From contig NW_019775452.1 in NCBI RefSeq assembly GCF_001039355.2, positions 180,646 through 244,645 of the forward strand: a DNA stretch of 64,000 bases, in the 5' to 3' direction. The notes beneath the pieces are model-generated. The model worked only from the letters and a program-made list of their open reading frames with translations, was not told the origin of the DNA and did no database searches. Source of the stretch: Lingula anatina. Its lineage: Eukaryota; Brachiopoda; Lingulata; Lingulida; Lingulidae. Positions 1-14,006 of the stretch are shown piece after piece (the first letter of the stretch is position 1; every line of letters starts with the position of its first letter). Made by a program: the position numbers and the translations under genes.

Positions 1-1069
1 ACTAGGCTAAGTTTAGTGCTATAAACTCATTTGCCTGATTAAGTGGCCATTAAATGAGATTTCATAAATCACACTTGTTGATATTTCCCTGTAAACTCCC
101 AAAGGTTAAGCTCTCTGCTAGATAACAGTGTCCATAATAAGGAAGCACTGAATAGCAGCTTCATTAGATTATATTTTTGTTGTTTTCTTTTTAATTTCTT
201 CTCCAACACTGGCATTTTTAAGATGTGACTTTCCCATCCACCTGAGGCTCTGCACAATTTCTGTATTTCCACGTAAGCAGTTGTATTGGTATTCATGTCT
301 TTAAACACTAGTAATATTATTTTATGCACTGTCATCATTTTTCTTATATTGGGACTTTCATCATGTGAATTTTAACTCTCATGGTCATGAAACTATAATC
401 TTATTGAAGGGGTGGATTGAGACCATCTTCTGGGTCTCCTGGAAGACAGTTAGATTTTTTATATTGATGGGTATCTATTTTTTTCTTTTGGAAGACCATC
501 AAAATGGAAGATGGATCAATAAAGATACTTTAGAATACTGTCAAAAATATTTCTGGATCTGCTCCTGTTATTGACCATGTTACCTGTTGTGCATAATGAA
601 AAATCAGTGTTGACTGACTGCTATTATAAGCATTATTTATTGTTGCATCAAAATTGACAAAATGACCTCTTTTGCATCTTTTTTTTCTGTTTTTTGTCTG
701 TACATTTGACAGCTTTGCTGCCTTGTTAAATATATTTGATATACCTTAATTTTTTTTTTATTCATTAATTAATTGTCATCTTACTTTATTTAATGCATTA
801 AAAATTATATTTATCTATATTTTATTGTACAGTTCAACATTTTTGGATGCAAATAAATGCTGATTATTATGAAAGCTTTAATTGCAGTACAAATTGTATG
901 GATGTTGGTATTTTCAAAATCTGAGTTCTTTTCTGATTAAAAAATTTGTTTGCTTGATTATTTATGTATAATTTTTTTATGGTTTTACTGCATACAAATA
1001 AATGACAAAAACAGCATGTTTGATGCATATTGTATTGATGATTAAGTAATTGAATGTTTTTCTCTCTAG
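1..1069 (+). other. UBE2M intron containing the 3' end of a mobile element
   Basis: This stretch precedes the first visible UBE2M exon and should be intron, because UBE2M lacks its first third here. No coding exon could be supported. Bases about 640-727 match the right end of the element at 45546-47574: both share a run reading TGTCTGTACATTTGACAGC followed by TTTGCTGCCTTGTT. A weaker match around 209-232 (GGCATTTTTAAGATGTGAC) resembles the internal satellite of that element. The left limit of this copy is unclear and may lie outside the window. Confidence 0.6.
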
Positions 1070-1873
1070 GGATTTTACCGAGGGGGACGCTTTGTTTTTA
1101 GTTTCAAAGTAGGACAAGGCTATCCACATGAACCTCCAAAAGTTAAATGTGAAACAATGGTTTATCATCCTAATATTGATTTAGAAGGAAATGTTTGTCT
1201 AAATATCTTAAGGTAGATTGACTTTTTTGTTTTTCCATAAAGTAAATGCTTTCCGTAAAGTAAATGTGATGCATATGTTAGGCTTAATCTGTGTACTGAG
1301 ATTTCACATAAGATATACTAATCATCATAATAATACTTATATATATAGATATAGATATAGATATAGTCAAGAATGGCAGTGTATTTTGAGAATGTTTTCA
1401 GTGTTTTATTGATTTTTCAGGGAAGATTGGAAGCCAGTTCTGACAATAAATTCCATAGTATATGGCTTGCAGTACCTATTCTTGGTAAGAAAAACCTCAG
1501 CTTAGTATATTTGGTGAACTCCCAATAACTTGTATAAATTTGTATTGCAAATTAAGGATTTTTCATTGTTGATGTTTTGTTTTGGCTTGAAAAGTTGAAT
1601 AAAAAAATTGAAAACAAAATCTATTTTAAAACGTACCTATAAAGTACATAATCATAATCTTGTTACAATGTATTAGTTCAGAGTGTCAAGTGTTAATACA
1701 TCAATCCATACCTATCATTTTGCCTATTATAGGAACCTAATCCTGAGGATCCACTAAATAAAGATGCAGCAGAAGTCTTACAAAACAACAGACGTTTGTT
1801 TGAGCAAAACGTTGCCAAATCAATGCGTGGAGGCTATGTAGGATCAACATACTTTGAACGCTGTTTAAAGTAG
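1070..1873 (+). CDS. UBE2M: NEDD8-conjugating enzyme UBC12 (UBE2M), C-terminal exons only
   Basis: An E2 enzyme that carries NEDD8 on a cysteine and transfers it to cullins. Three exons are visible: 1070-1212, 1421-1484 and 1733-1873, with consistent GT-AG phases; the stop is TAG at 1871-1873. They encode the last 115 or so residues. The conserved E2 block [19 protein letters not shown] is present, with the catalytic cysteine in NVCLNIL, followed by [17 protein letters not shown] and the UBC12-type C-terminus ending in ERCLK. The N-terminus, including the UBA3/NAE-binding tail, lies upstream of the window. There is no sign of damage, and the identification is secure from the C-terminal half alone. 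Confidence 0.95.
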
Positions 1874-2590
1874 TACTGCAAGCAAATAACAGACTACAAA
1901 CCTGGAGATGGTGCTTTTTAAAATCATCAACAGGTTGCCAAACATGGATGCGAAACATAAAGCCTGTATTGACATTACACTTTTTTATATTTACCTTTTA
2001 CACCATTACAGTGCTTGTGAATGTGAATGAAAAGTGGATATGAGAAGATATCTTCTTCCAGAGTTAACTTGGCATTAAAAGAGGTGAATTGTGGTGCCTG
2101 TCTGTCGGACAAAGAAACTCATCACAAAATGCCCCCTATATTTATTTGTGTATCATATGATGCTGAAACCTATAGTTTTGAATGCTTAAGTAGTTATAGA
2201 ATGAAAAATTATAGATTTATGCTTACTTCACCATTTGCTGCTACAAACCTCAGCTATATCTGGTAAGTAATGGTCAAGGAGGTTCGGAAGTGTTTAAAGA
2301 ACTGTCTGGTACTTGAACACAGTACAAGGATTGATCATCTTTCATTCATTGCTGCATTAACTCAGTTCCTGTGATTTTAGATTTAGTAAACTGGTGCAAT
2401 TATCTAAGCTGTCACCATCTTGAACGTACATTTTTCCTAAAGGCGGCAGTGAATTTTGTTTTTGATATTTTTTTTCACTTTATCACCAGTTACACACCTG
2501 GTTTATAATTTCTTAGAATATAACCATATTTTCAAAATTATTCAGATTAAGATTAAATCGTGGAAGACATTTCATTACAAATAAATGTTT
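1874..2590 (+). other. UBE2M 3' untranslated region with poly(A) signal
   Basis: AT-rich sequence after the UBE2M stop. The first good AATAAA on the plus strand is at 2580-2585, so the transcript probably ends shortly after it. The open frames in it are short and show no coding signature. Confidence 0.55.
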
Positions 2591-3390
2591 AAAATCCCTA
2601 AGTTTTTTTTCATGCAACAATAACAAAACAGGCAATAGTTTCCTAACAGATGTACATCAACTTCCTTTGAACCCGACAAGGCACTTTTCCAAAACCAGTA
2701 GAGGACTCGGCAGTAGAGGACTCGGTTTGCTTGACTGTCCAAATATTTTAAATGTTTAAAGATGCCTAATAGATGGGACTCTTATTGCCAAGATCGACGT
2801 TGGCCAATGGCAGTGTTTTAGCACATTTACTCCTCTATGACGGCTACGATTTCAGGTAAAAAATATATTGTGAGCATTTACGTCTGCTTACCTTTTTCCT
2901 TTCTTGTTAATAGGATATATCTGTTGAAAATGATTTTGGAGTGGAAATTTCCGCGAAAGAAAAAGAGCAAATGAAATTCTTCAGTTTGCGGTTTCGTGTC
3001 ATTTATTAGCCTAAATTTTGAAACGAATACATTTGCTGATCAAGATATTAAATTTAACAAACGCACGGGTGGAAAAATATAGAATCAGGAACATACGAAT
3101 TGAATGCATGCGTGCAAATAATGATTGGGGTGTAGTAAATTGTATAAATATAAGTTTGTTGAAAATGACAACTCTTTACATCAATATATATTTATACATA
3201 AATAAGATGTCGAACACCTGCAATGACATATCTCCAATTCGCTACGACAATCCGAAATAACAGGACATAAACGGTCATCACAAAGCTTATACCTTATTTG
3301 TCCATTAGTCAAGTGACATTGTAAAAATGACAACCCGATTGAAGTCCACGTAGATGCTGGGAGATTTGCAGCGACCTACAACTCTTGTCT
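2591..3390. other. Intergenic gap between UBE2M and the convergent minus-strand gene
   Basis: No exon, RNA gene or clear repeat was seen. A short local repeat (AGTAGAGGACTCGG twice) lies near 2697-2725. The two flanking genes converge here, so both transcript 3' ends probably fall in it. Confidence 0.4.
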
Positions 3391-4547
3391 TCACTTATGA
3401 CCATTCACAGTAACGTGCGACAACGGCGGAAAATCTACCGAATTCGAAGTTGATGTCACTTTTGGCGACGTATTTGAATCGGCTGCAGCTTTTACTGGCT
3501 TTGCTTGTTCCTTCTGTTTGCTGTTTTTTGAATTGACGATATCTCCTTTCTTTGGGGTTGTGCCCTTTTTCTTTTCATTTTGGCTTGATCCGGACTTAGT
3601 TTTCCGATTTTGATAACGCGTTCGACTCGCAGCTGGAGACATGTCATCTTCCTAAATGTAGAAAATAATGTTGAATGAGTTTAAAAGCGTCTTATAACTT
3701 GACGAAAATTGTTTTAAGTTAAAGAAATTGGATGACAGTCTGTTTATCACTTAAACGCGTCTCTTCAGACCGACCATTTAGAGCCTCTAACCATGGCGAC
3801 ACTTTCTTTCAGATCAGGAAGGGAATCTTTTCCCGGCACTGAATAAAAAATTAATTTTAATCTTTTCAATTTTCACACTCAGTGACACCCAATGTACTAG
3901 CAGTTTCCTTAATTCCCACAAGCAGTAAAAATTATTTTTTTCTCACCTGAAGATCGACGTCGCTCTCCGTCTCTCCTTCCTGGTACTCCAGGCTATCGTC
4001 TGCGATCCCTTCACGCGACGGCTGTAAGAGTAAGACGGCCATTAACCTTAACTACCATTTCAAACATCGCATAAATAAGCTAACACACTTTGAAATTGCA
4101 TAAATGGGTGCCGTTATTTCTGACTAAAAATCATCAGTTCTGTTGAGAAATATTGCCAATAACGGCGACTGCACTGCCCATCACTGATTTCTCTTTAGGT
4201 AATGTAAAGTTGACTACGAACAATACTTCTTATATAAACCGAAATATGTCTTATTTAACACTAATAAAACAACAAAAAAAGACCATGTCGATTATAAATA
4301 CGAAACCTCATAATCGGGATCTTCCTCCGAAACATAATCATCATCATCATAAAAGTCATCATCATCAGAGTATTCCGAGTCGCTTTCGCTTTCGATATCA
4401 TCATGCTTTCGTTTCCTTTCTGCGTCGTCACTGGCAGAACAGGGTCTTTGGTCGACTTCTTGAAAATATACAGAAAAGACAAAAAAAACACTGATGTCTT
4501 TTGGTAATGTTATGTACACTAATTAAAAAATATAAATATAATAATAC

Positions 4548-4598
<51 letters not shown>

Positions 4599-5389
4599 AC
4601 GATGCATCATATTATTATTATTAATGACGATGCATCACCCAAAAGTTTGGTGCCATATTTTATATGTAGCGTAACTCACAGAGTAGTCTCGAAAATACAC
4701 AAATTGCACAAACAGGCTACATTTTTTACCTCCCTCCTCGCTGCCTAACTGGCGGCGAATCCGAACGGGTTTAGAAAGCTCCTTTTTCCCTTGCCCAAAC
4801 GAGAAGACGGAAAGTACGGCACCAGCCAGTCGTTGATAGAAAGGACGTTTTGGGAGTCGCTTTTTTGGGGAAACTTTCCTCCTTCTCTGGATTTCGGCAA
4901 GTTTCTGTGGCGATACGTGTGTAGACGACCATACTTTGCCGTATTCCATTTGATGCAAGAAGTCTTGAATGGCCTTCAGTATCTCGACCTGAAATTGCGA
5001 TGATAAACTTTAAAAAATAATAAAAGTTCTATAGCAGTTTATATTAGAAAATTTTATTCACACTGGTATTTCTAAAATGAAGACCTAGCAAACCCATGCT
5101 AAAATTAGTGTTTTTCTGTTGGTGTAATTTTTTTCTGTTACCATATATGTGCTCATATATATACACAAATCCAACGTCTGACACTTACCGCGCAGCGAAG
5201 AGGGTACGTTGCAAAAGTGAGCAAGTGGCTTCGCACGTCTTCACTCTGAAAGAAAGGAATTTAGAAATTGCTATAGTACACTTCCTATTCTCAACAAAAC
5301 TACAAAATAATAATNCTCTTGTGTCTTCACCGGAAACACAATCACTTCATTCTAGTCACGTGACCGGTCTCTTATTCCAATCCGCCATC

Positions 5390-5391
<2 letters not shown>
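3391..5391 (-). CDS. Unrecognised protein with basic, acidic and Ser/Lys-rich segments
   Basis: I do not recognise this protein. Phase-consistent exons on the minus strand, in transcript order, are 5189-5245, 4730-4988, 4307-4458, 3947-4021 and 3391-3651 (stop). A possible first exon at 5365-5391 (MMADWNKRP) fits the phase but has a poor donor (CCG|GTCACG). The total is about 276 residues. The N-terminal 100 residues look folded (SEDVRSHLLTFATYPLRCA, then VEILKAIQDFLHQMEYGKVW), followed by a basic patch (RRRKVSPKKRLPKR). A strongly acidic Asp/Glu run (EYSDDDDFYDDDDYVSEED) comes next, then a Lys/Ser/Thr-rich low-complexity tail. Acidic plus basic segments suggest a nuclear or nucleolar protein, but this is inference only. 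It is head-to-head with RPS13. Confidence 0.6.
4548..4637. repeat. (TTA)n microsatellite followed by a duplicated 15-bp motif
   Basis: A TTA/ATT run of about 47 bp is followed by two copies of AATGACGATGCATCA, near 4594-4608 and 4622-4636. A short ATT run separates the copies. It lies in an intron of the minus-strand gene. Confidence 0.85.

Positions 5392-5392
<1 letters not shown>
5330..5392. promoter_or_regulatory. Probable bidirectional promoter of RPS13 and the minus-strand gene
   Basis: The divergent genes meet here. Visible elements are an ETS-type CCGGAA at 5330-5335 and a perfect palindrome GTCACGTGAC (E-box core CACGTG) at 5355-5364. A pyrimidine-rich stretch (TCTCTTATTCC) lies just before the RPS13 ATG, as expected for a ribosomal-protein start site, although not a perfect TOP motif. 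Function is inferred from position and motifs. Confidence 0.5.
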
Positions 5393-7326
<1,934 letters not shown>

Positions 7327-7368
7327 ATTGGATATTTTATGTAAAGTGACTTTGAATAAGAAAAAAAG

Positions 7369-7392
7369 AATAAAGTGTACAGACTGAATAAA
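7369..7392 (+). promoter_or_regulatory. RPS13 poly(A) signals
   Basis: Two AATAAA hexamers, at 7369-7374 and 7387-7392, lie 43-66 bases after the RPS13 stop. Confidence 0.75.
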
Positions 7393-8089
7393 GCAAGTTG
7401 TCAGTTGTCCTTCGAGATCTCAGTTTAAGGAAGCTAATTCAAAAGTACACTTTGTTTCGTACACAAGTAACTTAACGCTTTTTTTTGTGACAAGTTTCAT
7501 ATCTCAAGTTGGAAGTTTTTTTCAAAAAATGTCTCCCTTGTTTAGTTCAGTCAAAGACATATGAGCCTTTGTTATTATTATGGTAAAAAATCTTTTCAAT
7601 GGGGGTAAAATTGCAAATTTTTTACAGTTGCTGTATTTTTTAAGTCTTGACATTTTAAAATAAAAGCAATCCTATTGAGTGGTAGCAACAAAATTGAAAA
7701 GCATAATACCTGTTCTGTTCTATCATTAAAAGCACCACAAATGCTATACAAAGATATAATTTTTACGATTTTTAAGGGACATCTGAAAGTTAGATAATTT
7801 TTGCCTATTGAAAAGATGGACATTACCATAGTACTCCTTTTGTGAAATGGGGATTGATCTGTACACCTTGATTTAGCATTTTTTTGGAAAAAAAGGTTAA
7901 AATGACTAATTGCTTGATCTTTCAAACATTTAAAAGTATATTAGACTGTTCATGATAAATCGAAACTATCCAACAATGCCTGAAATGTATGTGAAATTTT
8001 GGCTTCAGTTTACAATTTTCAATTCCAGAACCACCGAGTTTTTATGTCTGAAGTAATTAAAGAAACATGGGTTTGTAAAACTCAATAAA
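7393..8089. other. Convergent intergenic gap between RPS13 and FAR
   Basis: AT-rich, with only short open frames that show no splice-linked coding pattern. I see no RNA gene or clear repeat. Transcripts from both sides should terminate here. Confidence 0.4.
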
Positions 8090-8495
8090 TTTATTAGGGA
8101 GTGGCAAATGATCCTTCCAACAAACTTTCAAATTGAAAATAATGTCATATAAAAAAATAAAAATGAATATCTTGATACAGTTCTTATAGTAGCACTAAAA
8201 TTTACTGTGATGTATTTGAGGCACAACTTTCCATCTGGATTTGCTGCATAACTTGAAATTTCACAAAAATTACTTTAAAATATTCAAGGTGGTAATAGCA
8301 ATAGCCAATAACTTTTGCTGCATCATTGCATTGAACATTAATAAGGTGCACCAAGTAAGGAATGATTTCATAGTTTGCAGGAACATCTACACTTCTTTCA
8401 AAATATTTACAAATGGCACCATATTTTTTCCAGTCATTATAAACCATGGAAACTCACAAAGATGTGAATTCAGATGATTTGAATGAGTAACAAAA
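8090..8495 (-). other. FAR 3' untranslated region with poly(A) signal
   Basis: Downstream of the FAR stop on the minus strand. TTTATT at 8090-8095 is AATAAA on that strand, giving a 3' UTR of about 400 bases. Confidence 0.55.
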
Positions 8496-11400
8496 TCAAT
8501 GTGACTTGGCAAAGCTTGGAAGTTTCTGGTAAATAAATAAAGCTAAAAAGATAACTTTCTGCCATAAAGCCCGAGCAACAGCCACACGCTTAGCCAGGAG
8601 GCACCACAATATGATGAATGTGGTGATTTTTATGAGAAACCAGGAATACTGTAATCTGAAACAAAAAAAAAAAAATTTATGAAATTGCAAGATTTCTGAA
8701 AGTGTTTATGCACTAACAAATCAAATAGAGTACTTTATGTTTTGATCATTGGAAGACCAAACAAAAGTAAAAAAAGTTTACAAAACTTCAGAAGCTGCCA
8801 GGTTTAAAAGGTGATTGTAAAGCATTATGCTCGCTATATATTGTAATTCTTTTTGTATAACAGTCAATAACAAACCTTTTCATTGCCCTTCTTGCGCCTG
8901 GCAAGCCTGACAATTCTTCTTTCAAAAAATACCTCTTCACGCCAAGACAGTAGTTTTCCACATAAGATGGCCAATTGATGCTCTTTACATTAAAATTGAA
9001 AACCTTAAAAAATAGTTGTTGAAAGTATTTTAAATCAAATACAAGGAACAACTATTATCAATTATATTTCAGCTCAATATAAAATGTATGGATGCTATAT
9101 AAATTCTGGAACAGTTTACATAAAACACATAAGACACTTACCAATGAAATATTAACTACAATATAATATACACCAAACAGAAATAAAAGGTACAGCCATT
9201 TTACTGTCACATTATAATCCCAGCATCACAAGCTATTGACAACTACTTAATATAAGGATGTATTCTTTTTAAGCACACTCAAATTCCTACCAATAACATA
9301 CAAGTTACCTCTGGCACTACCTACCGATTGGTCCTCCTTATTCACTTTGTTCCACAACATCACCAAGTTGTCATTTGAAAATTCCCACTGATTCAGGGTA
9401 AAATAATCCAAAGATTTCAATGTTTTTTTCTGGCTTTCATTGTATTGTACACTGCTGTAAAAACGAAAAGCAATGATAAGAGATCATGCAATTTTTATAA
9501 ACAAAAAAACAATATTTACAAAATACAGATCAATGAAACGTTTAAGTTCAGAAAGTGTTTGTGTGCACGAGCATCTTCAATGGAGTACGTATTATCTTAG
9601 ACTACTGTTGATACTACCCGCTTATCATACAAAATAAATTGATCCATAAGCTTTTTAATCTAGAAAATTAAAGTTTTTTTTACAATAGTTTTCTAGGTTT
9701 AAATTTGGTTTCTTTGATTTCTAAAATTGTTCTTAAAAAATCAGATATGTTTAATTTGACTTAATGTCGAATACAAGCATTAAGCAGTTACCATGGTTGT
9801 CGTCCCATCAGCAGCCGGAAAAAGTCCAATACATAAGCTCGCAAATCATGATCAATCCAGTGGTTTAGTCTAAACCAGACACTAAATCAGATAAATGGAA
9901 AAAAATTTTTAATCTTTAAATACACGAATAAAAAGCATGCAAATGATATTTTCTTCTTGAAGAACCTGGACAAATTAAGACAGTATCTTCAAATACAGCT
10001 TCCTACCCTTTTTAAGACAAAGGGTACAATTTTTGTAGTATCAAATAACGGAAGTTTGTGATTTTGCAACACATCAATAACAACAATTTGATAAAAAGAC
10101 TTAAGATACATATTTTTGGCATCTTTTAAATGAAAGGAAAAGGTGGGATTGAGAGTTGGTATCAAGATAAAATGTATGGTTATTAAAATGTATATGATTT
10201 CAAATTAAAATTTCATTTTCTTACCTACTGGTAGTGAATCTTAGGCGTGGCACCCTGAGTGGATGATCTAGAGGGTTCTTCAAGAAGTAATCACGGACAT
10301 AGCGTTCTGAAAAACATTTAGCACAGAAAATAGCTGGAAATCTTGAACTACAACAAAGGCACATGCACTCTAGGTATGATGCAAGCAAAATGATGATATG
10401 TTTGGGATGCTTAAATATTTATTTCTAAATCACAGCACTTCTAATTTCATATACTGTCTAAGATGTATTTTACAAAAAGCAAGTACGCTCTTTGGTAAAT
10501 TACATTAACTAGACACACAGAGCTGAAGAAGTGTTTATTAACTACCAACCCCAGTGTCCCCATGTAGCCTTGTTCAAGTTCCCAGTTGTGAGGTTATAAA
10601 CCATGGTGTTGCTTGGCCTGAAAGTAAAAGTCAATTTGTAAAATTAGTGTAATATTCATTATAAATTTTAATATAGAACAACAATCACTGATGGCTGGAA
10701 CTTTTGCAATCACTTATTCTCCTACTTTCAGTCAAAGTGAAAACAAAGTACGTACCACAATTCCTTATTGTTATCACCTTATAGCTACTCCATATGAGTC
10801 ATGCTTCTTATATCAATTCAGATCTAATTTAGCTTCGGGAGTTTTAGTCATGAATAAGTTCACTAGTTTATAAAGGTTTGCAAGTTTACTTTTAAAGAGT
10901 AAATTTTTGAAATGACACATTTTCTACTGTATGATGCAGTTTGGTTTTCAATGCATACATGTATTACTATAGTCCTACATACACATTATGTACCTGTGCA
11001 CTGACGTATACCATGCTGAGGCTATCATTAGATTTATTACCAAATCTATGGGAACAACGTCAGCTTTGCCATTCACATTTCCCATCATACTTCTCAAAAT
11101 ACCCTTGCCAACCTTCAAAATAATAAACATATGAATAATTTTAAAAAATGAAATACAACAGGTGCAGTTTTCAGAATTTCGAAAAATTGTGACTTTACAC
11201 ATACCCAGAAAATAAATTGTGCGTGAAACCTACAAGTAATTTCAGTAGGTCAAGAGTTTATCAATACGTGGTAAGAAAATAAAAGTCACCGACTGGATGT
11301 ATAAAAACTGTCTACATTTTTATGCTTGAATGATAAGAATGACATAACTAAGCATACCTACCTTAGTAAGAAGATTGGTTGGTCCATCAAAATTATCAAG

Positions 11401-14006
11401 CCACCCCTGAAAGACCATACAGTAATTTATAAGTGTTTGTGAGAAGAAAAATTTCATCTATTTCATCTAGACTCACACAAGCATAATAAGGACTTACGCT
11501 AAATGCTGATGGAATCTATTTTTGCTGAGAATAATATTACCCATCACAAAAAAACTGCAGATTAAATCTGAAACGTGATATCTTAAAAAGTACATCAATA
11601 CATCACATTACTCAATCACTTGTCCTGGCAGATATTACTTTTAATTGTATGACATTTAAAAGTTTAGAACTTTTTTAATGTGAGTGTGAGCAATACAACA
11701 TACAGGAAAGGGTTCTCTCAGTGAGGCTCCCACTATAGAGGGCCTTATTATGGCAATGGGTAGGCTGGCATACTCCTCCACTAAAAGATACTCCACCATG
11801 GCTTTGATATAAGTGTATGTGTTTGGCCGCTTGCCAATCAGGTGAGGAGCCAAAATTTCCATCATTTCAGCATCCATCCATCTAAAAACAATTTTTTTTT
11901 CTTTGAACATATTTGAAGGTTTTAAAGTATTCAAGTCATAGGAAGCAAATGTATGTATCAAAACAAAGCAAACTTTAAGACTGCTTACTATTAGATCTGC
12001 ATGTACATCACAGTTCAGTTTTGCTATTTTAAACTTTGAAAAAATTCAATATATTAATATATCCTCTCCATCTCGACTTATTTCATGCAGTTTTATAATT
12101 AAACTTTCAATAAGAAAGGGTTCCATTGTCTAATATTTTTAGAACCGGTGGCTTAATATTAAAAAAATAAATAAACGTGTGTATTTCACACCAAATACCA
12201 GAGTTGAGACAGAAATGAATTCCTGCAAGCCTCGAATCCTTCAAACACCCTCTAAATAGGTCCTTGTATGTCTGTTAAAAGGCATCTTTGCAGAAATCAA
12301 AGAAAGCTTGAACTTTTTGAAAGATTGATACATACTCTGCTGCCTCCATCAGTTTCTGGGGTTGGAGCGCTGGTGGATATATTGCTTCCTGCACCTGTGA
12401 TCTGTCACAATTTGCAAAGACAGTGGACACATAAACTAAGGCCTGCAAATACCAGAAGTGCAATTTTCTCAGTCTATGGTTTTCCAAGTATCAATATTTT
12501 GTAAAATAACTTTGTACACTGCAGAGGCATTTTGTACAAAAGTCTAGAGGAAGTGTTTAATTTCTAGAAATCACAAAGCATGTGCAATTGAAGTTACTGA
12601 TAAAGTTTAATTTAGAAAATCTAATAAAAAACGGTAATTCATAAGAAACTCACTTCCAGTTTTGACATCTGTTTACATAGCTCTGCAAGTTTTTTCACAC
12701 CATGCAAATTCATCAGCACTCCTGATCTGGAAGAAAATCAATAAACACTTCCATGTAGTATCTTATCAGAACAAGATCCTGAACAAGTATTGATGGGATG
12801 GTCTGTTGAGAGGTTGCATTTGGTAAAATTAAGATGTTCACAAGTTACTTTCTCAATCTACAGATGTATTGTGGTCATGCAAACAGACACCAATTCAATT
12901 TCAGTAAGTATTTGTTTGATAGCAGCCCCCACTAAGTCAAACAGCCAGCACAAAGAGTGGAGGACAATTTCATTGATGAATTACACAAATCTCCACAGAA
13001 TGACATCTTATCATCAAGGCTTGAAATCAAAGCATATCCCCCGTACACTTCCAGGGAATCAAAATTTTAACAGTTAGACATTTAGAATAGAGTTCATGGA
13101 TCATAATTCTTGGGAAGGTTTTGTATTTACTCTCCCTTGGTCATTACAAAGTTGAAATTTATAGGAAAATTTTTTTTTCATTCATAAAAGGAAAAAAAAA
13201 CTTTTTTGCTTCATAAAAGTATAACCCTCTGAGTGTGCCTTGAGATCTTTTCAAACACAAAAAAAAATGTGACAGCCACTGACAAATACCTACTTTAAAT
13301 GTTCCTCAAAGTTGGCAGTTGCTGCAGCATGAAATACCACAGACACATCAGTAACAAGTCTGGTCATATCTGACTGGCTCATGCCCAGGTGTGGCTCTAA
13401 CATATTTCCATTCACTGGAATGACTTTGGTGCGGAACTCTGGACGCTCTTTTCTCAACTTGTCAAATAGCTGAAAGTATCACAGGTAGTAATTTTTACAT
13501 TTAAGTAAGACTGTCTGGAGGTCTTGACAGTGAAGGAGGTCTACTTTTTCAAGGAGTGTACGAATCATATGGATCTCAGAAGGAGTAATAATAGTTTAAT
13601 TTCCAAAACTATATGCACATGCACAGCTAGGTGCAAAAGTATAAGGATTTAATTGTTTTCATAATACTGTTACTTACACAATTCCTTATAATGTTATCCA
13701 ATTTTTCAACAGACTCTGTATCTTTCTTTTTCATTTAATTTCAATACATGGGTAGGTACATAAGAAAACAAAAATCAATAGAGCATTTTTACAAAACAAG
13801 TGCAAATCACATACTTTGGAACTGAAGACATCTTCAAGTCTCTGCCTCACATCCTGGTTATTCTTTGGTCTGATAAGTACGTAAATTGCCTTTATGTCAG
13901 AACAACTTCTCAGCAGCTTCTCGACCAGAACCCTGCCCATAAACCCTGTAAAGCCAATGACAAATATGCTGCATCCAGCATAAAAATCTGCAATGGCAGC
14001 CACCAT
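8496..14006 (-). CDS. FAR1: Fatty acyl-CoA reductase (FAR1/FAR2 type)
   Basis: An NADPH-dependent enzyme that reduces fatty acyl-CoA to fatty alcohol for ether lipids and waxes; FAR1 is a peroxisomal tail-anchored protein. Thirteen coding exons: 13815-14006, 13294-13469, 12654-12726, 12336-12442, 11704-11881, 11362-11406, 10994-11112, 10550-10617, 10225-10306, 9792-9869, 9325-9454, 8876-9003 and 8496-8655. They give 511 residues, close to human FAR1 (515). The Rossmann loop GFTGFMG is at residues 18-24 (family pattern GxxGFxG). The catalytic YxxxK is Y205-K209 in NTYTYIKA. The FAR_C domain carries [21 protein letters not shown] hydrophobic segment near the C-terminus ([16 protein letters not shown]) is the expected membrane anchor. 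A 5' UTR exon probably spans 14007-14081, with another near 14812. FAR1 versus FAR2 cannot be separated here. Confidence 0.95.

Noticed and set aside
4261-4519. Open frames rich in His (plus strand) and Met/Asp around the acidic exon.
   Set aside because: Shadows of the Asp/Glu-coding exon of the minus-strand gene in other frames.
10691-11123. Plus-strand frames inside the FAR gene.
   Set aside because: They overlap FAR introns and the antisense of FAR exon 7, and have no coding signature.
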